11,070 bases of DNA from Actinomycetota bacterium (GCA_010028225.1 RGOY01000029.1:1-11070), one strand, 5' to 3'; shown: positions 1 to 7,130, numbered from the stretch's first letter. The notes: generated from the letters alone by a model not told the origin. Made by a program: numbers and translations.

Positions 1-585
1 ACTCTTCACCGCAATCTGTCTTGCCACATAAGTACATCGATAAGACTTATTGGGCGGCAACCACGTCGCCGCATCGCCATCGCCTTTTTGAGAATTGAGA
101 GAACCCTTTACCGCTCTTAGATTTAGCGGGTCGTTAGCGAATTGCTTTCGCTTATTCTCATTCCATCCAAAGGCACCTGTTTGCCAGGCATTTGAAAGTG
201 CTACCACATGATCAATTTGGACCGCAATGCTTGAAGACTTACCTCGAACAAAATTGATTCTTGTCCCAGAATAAGGATCGTCGAGTATTCCACTTAATAC
301 AACGCAACGATTCTGTTGGCTCTGGAAAACTATTGAACTCAGGTCTCTTATCAGTATGTCATTGCGCGTATCGCACCCGTTTCGATCAACATCAGACCAT
401 GGCGAGCCGAACGAAGTTCGAGCAAATCCTGTCTTCGGAGCGCGGCCTTTCACTTCAAGTTCGTCGAGTATTTTGGAAGCAAGTTGCTGTTCCGCATGAG
501 AAGCTAAGGGTGGGAAAACAGAGAAAAGCAGCATGATTGTCACTGTTGATGCAACAAGGGAAGGTTTTTTCCAGACCGAATTCAC
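1..585 (-). CDS. Secreted HNH nuclease-like protein (DUF1524 / GmrSD C-terminal type), C-terminus off window
   Basis: The minus strand reads open from a GTG at 585 to base 1 (195 residues), so the 3' end lies outside the window. Residues 1-31 look like a Sec signal peptide: two lysines (6-7), a hydrophobic stretch and an ASHA|E cleavage-like site. The mature part carries the family's run of motifs: PWSDVDRNGCDTRND (62-76), a PYSG...FVRG stretch (104-115), IDHVVALSNAW (124-134, with the D125-H126 pair), then FANDPLNL (149-156) and N164-S-Q-K-G-D. These match the His/Asn/Asp arrangement of HNH-fold DUF1524 proteins, which are common as small secreted proteins in Actinobacteria; nuclease activity is inferred from the family. 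GTG585 is chosen because it gives a complete signal peptide. The later ATG at 534 would truncate it, and no strong ribosome site is visible for either. The gene is divergent from the tRNA, with 88 bp between. About 20 more residues would be usual. Confidence 0.85.
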   Translation of the reverse strand, partial: MNSVWKKPSLVASTVTIMLLFSVFPPLASHAEQQLASKILDELEVKGRAPKTGFARTSFGSPWSDVDRNGCDTRNDILIRDLSSIVFQSQQNRCVVLSGILDDPYSGTRINFVRGKSSSIAVQIDHVVALSNAWQTGAFGWNENKRKQFANDPLNLRAVKGSLNSQKGDGDAATWLPPNKSYRCTYVARQIAVKS

Positions 586-603
586 GGCATCATGGTGTCG
601 AAT

Positions 604-631
604 TTGGGATGTGCCCGCCAGCCGATATAGT
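604..631 (+). promoter_or_regulatory. Probable tRNA-Lys promoter
   Basis: TTGGGA (604-609) and TATAGT (626-631) are separated by 16 bp, which resembles the housekeeping sigma -35/-10 pair; the -10 matches TATAAT at five of six bases. Transcription would begin near 638, about 36 bp before the tRNA. This is a consensus match only. The same AT patch could also serve the divergent nuclease gene. Confidence 0.4.
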
Positions 632-639
632 CCGTCCTC

Positions 640-661
640 GCGTCAGATTCCCCGCTGACGC
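640..661 (+). other. GC-rich hairpin in the tRNA leader
   Basis: GCGTCAG (640-646) pairs perfectly with CTGACGC (655-661) around an 8-base loop. The hairpin ends 12 bases before the tRNA and begins just after the predicted transcription start. It could be a processing or protective element of the pre-tRNA, or a terminator for transcription arriving from either side. No U-tract follows it. Confidence 0.4.
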
Positions 662-673
662 AAGTCCAGGACC

Positions 674-746
674 GGGTTGTTAGCTCAGTTGGTAGAGCAG
701 GTGACTCTTAATCACCGGGTCGGGGGTTCGAATCCCTCACAACCCA
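674..746 (+). tRNA. tRNA-Lys (anticodon CTT)
   Basis: A full 73-nt cloverleaf can be drawn. The acceptor stem is GGGTTGT with ACAACCC and discriminator A746. The D stem is GCTC/GAGC. The anticodon stem is GGTGA/TCACC around the loop CTCTTAA, giving anticodon CTT, which reads AAG (Lys). The T arm is GGGGG-TTCGAAT-CCCTC with one G-T wobble. CCA is not encoded in full, because CTT follows the discriminator. A damaged second copy of its last 58 nt lies at 1897-1955. Confidence 0.97.
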
Positions 747-763
747 CTTTCGAACGGAAAGTG
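745..763 (+). terminator. Hairpin abutting the tRNA-Lys 3' end
   Basis: CACTTTC (745-751) pairs perfectly with GAAAGTG (757-763) around the loop GAACG. The stem starts within the last two bases of the tRNA. It may end the tRNA transcript or guide 3' processing. There is no clear T-run after it, although U-poor hairpin terminators are common in Actinobacteria. The rest of the gap up to 896 holds only small dyads: GAGGAA-A-TTCCTC at 785-797 and TCCGA/TCGGA at 855-870. Confidence 0.4.
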
Positions 764-896
764 TCTCTAGAAAACCAACCATCCGAGGAAATTCCTCAGT
801 CATTACTTCCCCGCGTGTAAGGCAATGCCACAGCAAGTCTGTCATTTACTTTGCTCCGAGTGTCATCGGATTATCTATTAGATGCTCTCCAATAAT

Positions 897-1826
897 TCAT
901 AGAGACCATCGAAATTGGCCGTCAATAGAGGACTTCTTGCACGTGTAACTTCTGCCATCAACACTATTGACTATCGCCCCTTCGGGTAAACAGATTGCAT
1001 CAGGAGTTATTGCGAAAGTTTCAATCTGGTTTGGTGTGGGAGTTGGTTTTGGAGGAAGCGATTGCCACATCACGGGAGTTGTGAACTCAACAGGTTCAGA
1101 TTGAGAAATTAACTTTGTTCCTAAATCTACAGTCTCAATCACGCTTAAGGAATGTTTCGTTTGATTATTACTGTAGTAACAATCAAAAGAGATCGGGAAC
1201 GCTGTTACCTTGAAAATAATGCCGACTGGGAATCCCTTAGGGCTTCTCGGCAATAGTGAGCCCAATAAACCTTTCTCATCTCGTTCTGCTCGTAAGTCCA
1301 TAGGAAGACTTAGTTCTCCACTCTTGCATGCGCGATTAATAACAGAGCCACCACGAATAACTACAAAATATTCGGATGCACTATTGAAATTCGGAATTCC
1401 CGGTAACAAAATTTGAACTGTTCCACGTGTTTGTTCAATGTATAGATAGCCATCGGGCCTATCTTTGTAACGTTTCAGACGTTCGCTATAAGACGTCATA
1501 CTAAAAGTTGGGACTAAATTAAACGACTTTATAGAAGTAGGTGATTTGGAACTAGTTTCACTCGGTCTAGATGTAGGTGTAACAGATTGAGATGAAACTG
1601 GAGTAGGCGAGGGTGATGGTCCAGTGCGTTTAACAGTCATTCCCTTATTCCAAAGTAGTTTTGTACCTGATTTAATGCATGTATATTTCTTGTTGTCTAA
1701 AGTCATTACTGCGCCACTCTTTGGGCACTTCTTACCCGCAATGACCTCAGAACCCTTGGCACTAGTTATAGAAAGCCAGAATGAAAAGGTGAGGAAAATC
1801 GCGAGTGTCTTAGACGCATTCCTCAT
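897..1826 (-). CDS. Secreted protein with a Cys-pair 'YTC' module at each end; function unknown
   Basis: The chosen start is the ATG at 1826 (309 residues), because GAGAAGG (1839-1833) sits 6 nt upstream of it; the reading frame opens at an ATG at 1844, which would put that ribosome site inside the gene. Residues 1-25 form a Sec signal peptide ending near SAKG. A short module follows: C34 and C50 (inside KKYTCIKSG), then W59. A Ser/Thr/Pro-rich linker spans about 70-100. A central domain I do not recognise (about 105-250) holds C167 and C216. A Pro/Thr hinge (about 257-266) leads to a second module, C279 and C296 (RSYTCKKS), ending at W307. Each pair is probably a disulfide. I have seen similar modules in freshwater actinobacterial exoproteins, but no function is known to me. 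The gene lies between tRNA-Lys and its decayed partial copy, and its upstream region overlaps that copy. Confidence 0.75.
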   Translation of the reverse strand: MRNASKTLAIFLTFSFWLSITSAKGSEVIAGKKCPKSGAVMTLDNKKYTCIKSGTKLLWNKGMTVKRTGPSPSPTPVSSQSVTPTSRPSETSSKSPTSIKSFNLVPTFSMTSYSERLKRYKDRPDGYLYIEQTRGTVQILLPGIPNFNSASEYFVVIRGGSVINRACKSGELSLPMDLRAERDEKGLLGSLLPRSPKGFPVGIIFKVTAFPISFDCYYSNNQTKHSLSVIETVDLGTKLISQSEPVEFTTPVMWQSLPPKPTPTPNQIETFAITPDAICLPEGAIVNSVDGRSYTCKKSSIDGQFRWSL

Positions 1827-1896
1827 AGTCATCCTTCTCACCATATATTTCTAAATACTTTCTGAAATCTATGGAAGCATAAGGGGTGAAGGACTT

Positions 1897-1955
1897 TTGG
1901 TAGAGCAGGTGACTCTTAATAACCTGGGTCGGGGGTTCGAATCCCTCATAACCCA
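1897..1955 (+). pseudogene. tRNA-Lys(CTT) remnant, direct partial repeat of the intact tRNA
   Basis: These 59 bases align with 689-746 of the intact tRNA-Lys from the D loop to the discriminator base. They differ by two substitutions and one inserted T. One substitution breaks the anticodon stem (TCACC becomes TAACC), the inserted T lengthens the variable region, and the other substitution (ACAACCC to ATAACCC) affects the acceptor stem. The 5' acceptor strand and D stem are not recognisable, although 1882-1896 keeps loose similarity (GGGGTG...). It should not be functional. The copy is in the same orientation as the intact gene and lies about 1.2 kb downstream, which is the geometry left by an element integrating into a tRNA 3' end; a decayed tandem duplicate is the alternative. 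Confidence 0.85.
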
Positions 1956-1980
1956 TATTTGAGCAGTTCCAATTTATTCT

Positions 1981-3024
1981 TTAATTCGAAAAGGTTCGCA
2001 TTGGTAGTACGTTAGAAGTCGTCCAATGTTTGCCCCAGAAGTCCCAACCAACTGGGTTAGCTGTTGGTAAGGCTTGAATAAAGGCCTCGACTGCGCTTCT
2101 TTCCGTTGAGGTCAAATAGCGACCTGCTGGAGCAATGTTTCGAACTGCATAAATCTCTTTTAATGACGGCAGGAACCAGTCTGAATAACCGCCAAAGGTA
2201 TAGCTATCGGCATAGACCGCTCCCCCTGAAGCACACGCCGCCACGATCTTTGTCGTATTTGCAGCACCTTGACCGATTGCATCACTCGTTCCGACGACAT
2301 TTGTACCTCCGGTCGAACTCTGAGGACACCAGACGTATTCACTAGCGGACTTCACAGCAAACTCAAAATAGAGGCCGGTTGTGTTCCCTGCTGTTGTTGG
2401 CAAGATTCCAATCGTTCCGCCTGCGGGTCCTACATCTCCGATTGCATAAATTGGCGTGCAGTAGCCAGTTCCATCACTTTGCACGGTGAACTTCAAGATA
2501 TCGCTGGCAGGAATGGGATTGGTGCCGTCTCTGGTAATCGACTTCAAGCGGATTACTGATTTTCCCTTTTCATTCTTCGAACCACCACCAAGTGAGGATG
2601 TATCAACAGTTACTGTCTCCAGCGTCGTATTGTCGTTTAGTGAAGTCTTAGTGAATGTGGCTCCATCCGAACCCACTCGTATTACAGCAGGCTCTTGAAG
2701 TAGCCCGGCGGCCGTACCGCTGTCATAGATTTGAATCGAGAGGTTATTGTCGTGAGTCAGTGTTGAGATATCTCCTATCTCAATCGCGCTGAGATTGTGC
2801 CCATTGCCATCAAATGTGGTTGAGGCTCGAATCTCAAGATACGAATCGCAGACCGTACTTGTCGCGATTCCCTGCCCAAACTCAGCCGAACTCCCAGAGT
2901 TGATGTCGATGTTGGCAGCCAAAGTGCCCGATAAAGTTGCCATAAGAGCGAGTGTGGCAACTACAAGAAGTACTCGAAGTGGGGACTTGCGCCGGTCGCC
3001 CTCTTGTTCCAAACCGAGGTTCAC
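1981..3024 (-). CDS. Secreted DUF1566-like domain protein
   Basis: A 347-residue protein starting at GTG 3024, with a good ribosome site, GAGAGAGG (3039-3032), 7 nt upstream. Residues 10-38 are a signal peptide or membrane anchor (RRK, then a long Leu/Ala/Val stretch). Residues 38-190 form a beta-rich domain beginning NSGSSAEFGQG and containing C59 and C189, a style I recognise from freshwater actinobacterial exoproteins. Residues 195-347 resemble DUF1566: IGDVGPAGG (195-203), GLYFEF, WCP, IGQGAANT (250-257), the signature GGYSDWFLPSLKE (278-290), and a C-terminal LPMRTF in place of the usual 'RPVRAF'. DUF1566 domains occur in lectin-like or adhesion proteins, so surface binding is inferred; no catalytic residues are apparent. 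The stop lies 25 bp from the tRNA remnant. The next gene upstream has the same orientation, but strong hairpins lie between them, so separate transcripts are likely. Confidence 0.8.
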   Translation of the reverse strand: MNLGLEQEGDRRKSPLRVLLVVATLALMATLSGTLAANIDINSGSSAEFGQGIATSTVCDSYLEIRASTTFDGNGHNLSAIEIGDISTLTHDNNLSIQIYDSGTAAGLLQEPAVIRVGSDGATFTKTSLNDNTTLETVTVDTSSLGGGSKNEKGKSVIRLKSITRDGTNPIPASDILKFTVQSDGTGYCTPIYAIGDVGPAGGTIGILPTTAGNTTGLYFEFAVKSASEYVWCPQSSTGGTNVVGTSDAIGQGAANTTKIVAACASGGAVYADSYTFGGYSDWFLPSLKEIYAVRNIAPAGRYLTSTERSAVEAFIQALPTANPVGWDFWGKHWTTSNVLPMRTFSN

Positions 3025-3046
3025 ACCTAAGCCTCTCTCAGTTGTA

Positions 3047-3057
3047 CAAAAGGGTCA
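3047..3057 (-). promoter_or_regulatory. CAAAAGGGTCA motif upstream of the DUF1566-like gene
   Basis: Read on the coding strand this is TGACCCTTTTG, preceded by T so that TTGACC resembles a -35 element, ending 22 nt before the GTG start. The identical 11-mer occurs at 7058-7068 upstream of the large repeat-protein gene, also on its coding strand. No convincing -10 follows at 16-18 bp in either case, so a regulator site is as likely as a promoter element. Confidence 0.3.
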
Positions 3058-3153
3058 AGATAGACGCAGTTCTTTACCTAATCTATTCGGGTGGCAATGT
3101 CGGCATTCTCAATTTGGGTCTAGGGCCTCGCGCGAGTGAACTTCCTACATTTT

Positions 3154-3206
3154 CGAAAGCAAGTGGGCCTAGTCTCGAGTCAATCGAAACTAGGCCCACG
3201 CTTTCG
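3154..3206 (-). terminator. Very stable hairpin downstream of the repeat-protein gene
   Basis: CGAAAGC (3154-3160) pairs with GCTTTCG (3200-3206), and GTGGGCCTAGT (3163-3173) pairs with ACTAGGCCCAC (3189-3199), leaving only a 2-base AA bulge. The loop contains a further TCGA/TCGA pairing (3175-3178 with 3184-3187). This 18-22 bp stem begins 28 nt after the stop of the large gene and most likely ends its transcript. There is no long U-tract on either side. Both neighbouring genes are on the minus strand, so it also insulates the gene at 1981-3024. Confidence 0.65.
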
Positions 3207-3208
3207 CC

Positions 3209-3248
3209 ATCTCTCCTTTAGAGAGATTCTGACCTAGGGAAGGTCAGA
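3209..3248 (-). other. Two further hairpins at the repeat-protein stop codon
   Basis: ATCTCTC (3209-3215) pairs with GAGAGAT (3221-3227) around CTTTA. TCTGACCT (3228-3235) pairs with AGGTCAGA (3241-3248) around AGGGA. The second hairpin contains the stop codon (3234-3236) of the large gene. With the hairpin at 3154-3206 they make three stems in a row, probably a 3' transcript-stability or termination structure. Confidence 0.5.
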
Positions 3249-6200
3249 GTGAATCGCGTTATTCCACCCATCCAACTTCGATGCAAGAAGCAGGTAGGCG
3301 GTGCGATTTTGAGTTGCGAGCGTTGCATTGACCTCAGCAATCAAAGCGCTCGTTGAGGTTGCTCCGGGATACCAGACCCCGTAGTAAGCCTCATTGAGAA
3401 GCGCTGCAACAGATGCGCGCATCAGGATCTGGAATCCACCAGCAAGGTTCGTGCCACCTCTGTAGCTCAACCCATCCATCAAGGTGTCATCACCAGTTGG
3501 CAAACTCATATCCAAGATTCCGCTTTTGAGAAGAACTGACGGAACAGTGAATACGCTCCTGATGGTCTGTGACGGTGTGTAGCCACTTACCCAGGCTTCT
3601 GGTTTGTTCTTCCAGAATCCTGGTGTACGGCCATACCAACCGAACGTTACGGTGGCGCTCGCCGTTGCAGTATCGATGTTCATCTCGGGATCCCTTGCTA
3701 TCGCAGTGGCCGTATTGATGAAGCTGTTCTCGCCAGTGGAGATGACCAATACATTCGGGATGATGCACTCGAGGTATGAACCCGAGGCAATCGATTGGCC
3801 TATCAAGGCAAGACATGCCGGCGAAATCGTCACCTTTGGATCAGTAAGTGAGGTGACAACCACAGTATCGGGACCGATATTGCTGATCCGAAGCTTGTAG
3901 TTGACCAATCCACCCGTAGCAGGAACGAAACTGACATCAGCGATCTTGCTCAGAGTGATATCTGGCAAGAAGTCGACGATGACATCTGCTGAGTCGGTAT
4001 CAGAGATGGTGGTATCACCGCTCTTTGCAGTCGCCGTGATGAGGTTTGTGAAAGAAGTCATCACGCCGCTCTTAGTACATGTGTAGGAGACGCTTCGATC
4101 TACTGGAATGTTCGCAAATGTGCGATCACAATCAGTTGACGCAGGGTCACTTACGACAACGTCCGAGAGAGGAACGTTGCCGGTATTTGCCACCGTAATT
4201 GTGAAGGTGACAGTTCCACCGACGATTACGGTCTGCGAATCTGGCGATTTTTGGATGTCGATTCGAGGTGCAGCCCCAAAGTAGGTCGAGGTATCGGTAT
4301 CCGAAACACTCCTACCAAGGTAGGTGGCTGTCGCAGTACCAATATTGCTATATGGACCTGCGACGGCAGTGCCCGTTGCTGAACATTGAATAGTTTCAGT
4401 GACGGCAAGCATGGTCTCTGGACAGCTAACACTCACACCTTGATCGTCGGTGACGAGTAGTGATGAGAGTGGAACATTGCCAGTATTTGTGACTTGGTAG
4501 GTCCACGTCACTGGTGAACCAACGGGAATGGTCGGTCCATCAGATCCATTGGTCTCTTTGTTGAGGGAGAGCGATGGATTAGATCCGAAGTAGGTGCTCG
4601 AATCCTGTGCTTGGACATTTGTCTGCTGGAAGGTTCCGGTGACTGTTCCAAGGTTTCGATACCAACCTGCAACGGCGCTACCAGTACCTGAGCAAGTCAT
4701 TGCCTCAGCGACTGCAAGAACTGTCTTCGGGCATGTGACGACAACACCTTGGTCATCGACCACTGCGATTTCTGAGACGGTGACATTTCCCGTATTGGTA
4801 ACGAGATATGTCCAAGTGACAGGATCGCCGACTGGGATATCAGGAGACTCCCCGCCGTTGGTGAATTTCTTTAGTGTCAGAAGTGGCTTCGCACCGAAGT
4901 AACTGCTCGCATCGCTTGCAGTTGCCGTGAAGCTCCCGTTATTTCCAGTCACAGTTCCGACGTTGTAGTACCAACCTTCTGCGGCCGCGCCACTTCCAGT
5001 ACAGGTCATCGAATCACCTGCTGCAAGAGTGCTCTGCGGGCAAGTGACTGTCACGCCTTGGTCATCGACAACGGCAATATTCGAGAGTGAAACGTTGCCA
5101 GTGTTTTGTACCAGGTACTGCCACTGAATCGGCGTCAGCGTAATGATCGTGCTGCTGTCGCTGCCGTTGGTGGTTTTGTCGAGAGTCATTGCTGCAAGGA
5201 CTCCGAAGTACTGGCTGTCATCTTCTGCAGAGACAACGGTTCCTTGGAAGTTTGCTCGCGCTGTTCCCTTGTTCTCATAAGGACCTGCGACGGCAGTGCC
5301 CGTACCAGTACAAGTCGTTGCTTCACCCACTGCAAGGGTTGAGGTTGGACATGAGACCGCAACACCTTGGTCATCGATGACTACGAGGCTATCGATTGCA
5401 ATGTTTCCAGTATTGGTCACGAGATAGGTCCAGGTGACTGTGTCGCCTACCGCTATTCGTGGATTATCGGATCCGTTTGTTCGCTTATCGATTGTCATAG
5501 ATGGTGCAGCCCCAAAGTACGAGGAGGCATCGCTATCAGTAACGGTCGTCGTCAAATAAGTGGCGGTGACAGTTCCGATATTTGAGTATGCGCCAAGTTG
5601 AGCAACGCCTGCGCCATCACAGGTGATGGATTGGCCAGGAGCGAGCGTTGTCTGCGGACAAGTTACAACAACTCCTTGATTGTCAGTTACGGCGATATTC
5701 GAAAGAGGTGAGTTTCCCGTGTTGATGAGCTGGTAACTCCAGATGACTTGCTCACCGATCAGGACAGTGACGCTATCTCCCCCATTAGTCAGCTTGTTGA
5801 TGGAAATTGCTGGGACAAGTGCGGGCACTTGCACTGTGAGTGATGCTGTGTCCGAGGCATCAAGTCGAACGGGGTTGATTATCGAGTCATAGCCAAAGAC
5901 TGATGCTGTGTTAAGAATTGTTGTCTCAATCGAGGGGTTGAATGACTTAACTACTTCGGCATAAGCGATTGCGCCAGCAGCAAGATCATCTACTTGACCG
6001 TCACCATCTTGATCACTGAGCCCTGATGTAAGTGGAACGTCGAAGCCTGCATAGATTCCGCCGTCATCACTGATAACAGAGAGGTTGTAGATGGGTGCGG
6101 GAGGGTTGCCGCTTCCGTTATCAATATTGAGTACTGCGTAACAGTATTTAACTGAATCATTTTGCATAACTATTAGTGACTCGACACCCGGACATGAAGC

Positions 6201-6965
6201 TGACCCGGTGGTGACGGTCTTCTGAATGGAGAGTTGCGGGATAGCAAGTAAGTTGAGCTTTTTCAGTGGAACCGTCTTCACACCCTGATTGAGAGGGTCT
6301 GCAGGGATAACAGGTGTCGAGCCATTCTTGAAAGTGAGTCGAGCATCTTTGAATTTTGCTTGGAGATCCCCTGTGGGTTGAAGCCGTGGGTCGCAGATGA
6401 TCTTCACATCCATGCGCATAATCACAGTTTCGTTTCGCTCGAGATCTGAGACTCTAACGGTCACCAGTAATTCAGACCCTTGAGTGAATGCAGGACCTGT
6501 CGCGGCTTCAGACTCAAGAATGGCAACGCTATTTTTATCACCAACTTGTGCAGGATCAGTCGCATCAATAGAAACTCCAAGGACGTCACCGAGGATGGCG
6601 CCCGACTGTCCGGTTGTATCAAGACTGAAAGAAAAGTCTGAAGTGACAGTCAAAGGCTCGAGATCTCTTATTGATGTCGAGTTATCTAGGGTGTACTTGG
6701 AAAGGTAGGAAACTACGTCACCACAGCGAAATGCATCGCCAGCAAGTGATCTCGCGATGTGTTGATTCACATTACCTGTCTGCCACTGTCCACCACCCAC
6801 TAAGTGGTCATAGGAGGAAGGTTCGGCCGCAGCAAAGTCGATGGAGAGACCACGGACTTGAGCGTTAGCGGCTGTATTAGTGAATATCGCAAAAGAGAGC
6901 GATGAGATCACTAGAACCAGAACAGACAAAATCGAACTTGATTTCCAGTAAAATTTCTTCAACAT
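3234..6965 (-). CDS. Large secreted repeat protein (DUF11/DUF7507-like repeats, C-terminal GFWKN module)
   Basis: The start is taken at ATG 6965, with GAAAGGG (6981-6975) 9 nt upstream; the frame also opens at ATG 7013, adding 16 residues ahead of the signal peptide. The product is 1243 residues; positions here count from ATG 7013. Residues 17-52 form a signal peptide (LKKFYWK, hydrophobic stretch, ANAQ). An unclassified N-terminal region (53-260) leads to a DUF11-like segment (260-395) containing a calcium-loop-like DQDGDGQVDD (334-343). Five repeats of exactly 103 residues span 401-915, each with NTGN, DDQG or DNQG, and a Cys pair 13 residues apart. Two divergent DUF11-like domains follow (916-1015, 1017-1125), then a C-terminal module opening with TPGFWKNKPEAW (1130-1141). 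There is no LPXTG and no C-terminal membrane segment, so attachment is unexplained. A rod-like stalk for adhesion or a surface layer is inferred from the architecture. Confidence 0.85.
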   Translation of the reverse strand: MLKKFYWKSSSILSVLVLVISSLSFAIFTNTAANAQVRGLSIDFAAAEPSSYDHLVGGGQWQTGNVNQHIARSLAGDAFRCGDVVSYLSKYTLDNSTSIRDLEPLTVTSDFSFSLDTTGQSGAILGDVLGVSIDATDPAQVGDKNSVAILESEAATGPAFTQGSELLVTVRVSDLERNETVIMRMDVKIICDPRLQPTGDLQAKFKDARLTFKNGSTPVIPADPLNQGVKTVPLKKLNLLAIPQLSIQKTVTTGSASCPGVESLIVMQNDSVKYCYAVLNIDNGSGNPPAPIYNLSVISDDGGIYAGFDVPLTSGLSDQDGDGQVDDLAAGAIAYAEVVKSFNPSIETTILNTASVFGYDSIINPVRLDASDTASLTVQVPALVPAISINKLTNGGDSVTVLIGEQVIWSYQLINTGNSPLSNIAVTDNQGVVVTCPQTTLAPGQSITCDGAGVAQLGAYSNIGTVTATYLTTTVTDSDASSYFGAAPSMTIDKRTNGSDNPRIAVGDTVTWTYLVTNTGNIAIDSLVVIDDQGVAVSCPTSTLAVGEATTCTGTGTAVAGPYENKGTARANFQGTVVSAEDDSQYFGVLAAMTLDKTTNGSDSSTIITLTPIQWQYLVQNTGNVSLSNIAVVDDQGVTVTCPQSTLAAGDSMTCTGSGAAAEGWYYNVGTVTGNNGSFTATASDASSYFGAKPLLTLKKFTNGGESPDIPVGDPVTWTYLVTNTGNVTVSEIAVVDDQGVVVTCPKTVLAVAEAMTCSGTGSAVAGWYRNLGTVTGTFQQTNVQAQDSSTYFGSNPSLSLNKETNGSDGPTIPVGSPVTWTYQVTNTGNVPLSSLLVTDDQGVSVSCPETMLAVTETIQCSATGTAVAGPYSNIGTATATYLGRSVSDTDTSTYFGAAPRIDIQKSPDSQTVIVGGTVTFTITVANTGNVPLSDVVVSDPASTDCDRTFANIPVDRSVSYTCTKSGVMTSFTNLITATAKSGDTTISDTDSADVIVDFLPDITLSKIADVSFVPATGGLVNYKLRISNIGPDTVVVTSLTDPKVTISPACLALIGQSIASGSYLECIIPNVLVISTGENSFINTATAIARDPEMNIDTATASATVTFGWYGRTPGFWKNKPEAWVSGYTPSQTIRSVFTVPSVLLKSGILDMSLPTGDDTLMDGLSYRGGTNLAGGFQILMRASVAALLNEAYYGVWYPGATSTSALIAEVNATLATQNRTAYLLLASKLDGWNNAIHSDLP
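4269..5813 (-). repeat. Five in-frame tandem repeats of 309 bp (103 residues)
   Basis: The units are 5505-5813, 5196-5504, 4887-5195, 4578-4886 and 4269-4577, with no length difference between them. Each encodes a beta-sandwich-like domain: a start such as ITxDKxTNGSD, a 'VTWTYLVTNTGN' strand, 'VxDDQGVxVxCP', a second Cys 13 residues later (pairs 452/465, 555/568, 658/671, 761/774, 864/877) and an ending 'SxYFG'. The units are clearly related but diverged at the DNA level, so this is an old array with its length held constant rather than a recent expansion. Confidence 0.9.
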
Positions 6966-7057
6966 TGATGTAGTCCCTTTCGACGAACTAGCAAAAGAAG
7001 TTGGAAGCAACATCTTTCGGTGGCAGAGGTTCTCGCTTAGGAACTGTCGCTACATCG

Positions 7058-7068
7058 CAAAAGGGTCA
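7058..7068 (-). promoter_or_regulatory. CAAAAGGGTCA motif upstream of the repeat-protein gene
   Basis: This is the second copy of the 11-mer found at 3047-3057, in the same orientation relative to its gene, 92 nt before the preferred ATG (6965) and 44 nt before the outer ATG (7013). It may be a shared regulator site or promoter part. The different distance to the two start codons weakens the case. Confidence 0.3.
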
Positions 7069-7130
7069 CACGATAGGTTTTCTCGGGAAAGTGCGATTTT
7101 GTAGTGAGGCTTAGCCTGAACAGGCAAAGG

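Noticed and set aside
261..536. A plus-strand reading frame of 91 codons
   Set aside because: It lies antisense to the HNH-type gene, whose minus-strand translation matches a family motif by motif. It has no recognisable domain.
785..797. GAGGAA-A-TTCCTC as an operator or terminator
   Set aside because: A single-base loop cannot form a hairpin, and nothing else marks it as a regulatory site.
897..1844. Foreign base composition for the gene between the tRNA copies
   Set aside because: Hand counts of single 60-base lines (about 42-43% G+C at 1321-1380 and 1681-1740) match other parts of the window, such as 1-60 and 9481-9540. The repeat-protein gene is richer (55% in 4621-4680), so composition does not single this gene out as transferred.
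1981..3024. A diversity-generating retroelement target, since DUF1566-like domains can be such targets
   Set aside because: No reverse transcriptase and no template repeat of the C-terminal codons is visible in the window.
3234..7013. CRISPR or a recent tandem duplication in the 309-bp repeats
   Set aside because: The repeats are in-frame protein domains, long and diverged in DNA, with no spacer structure.
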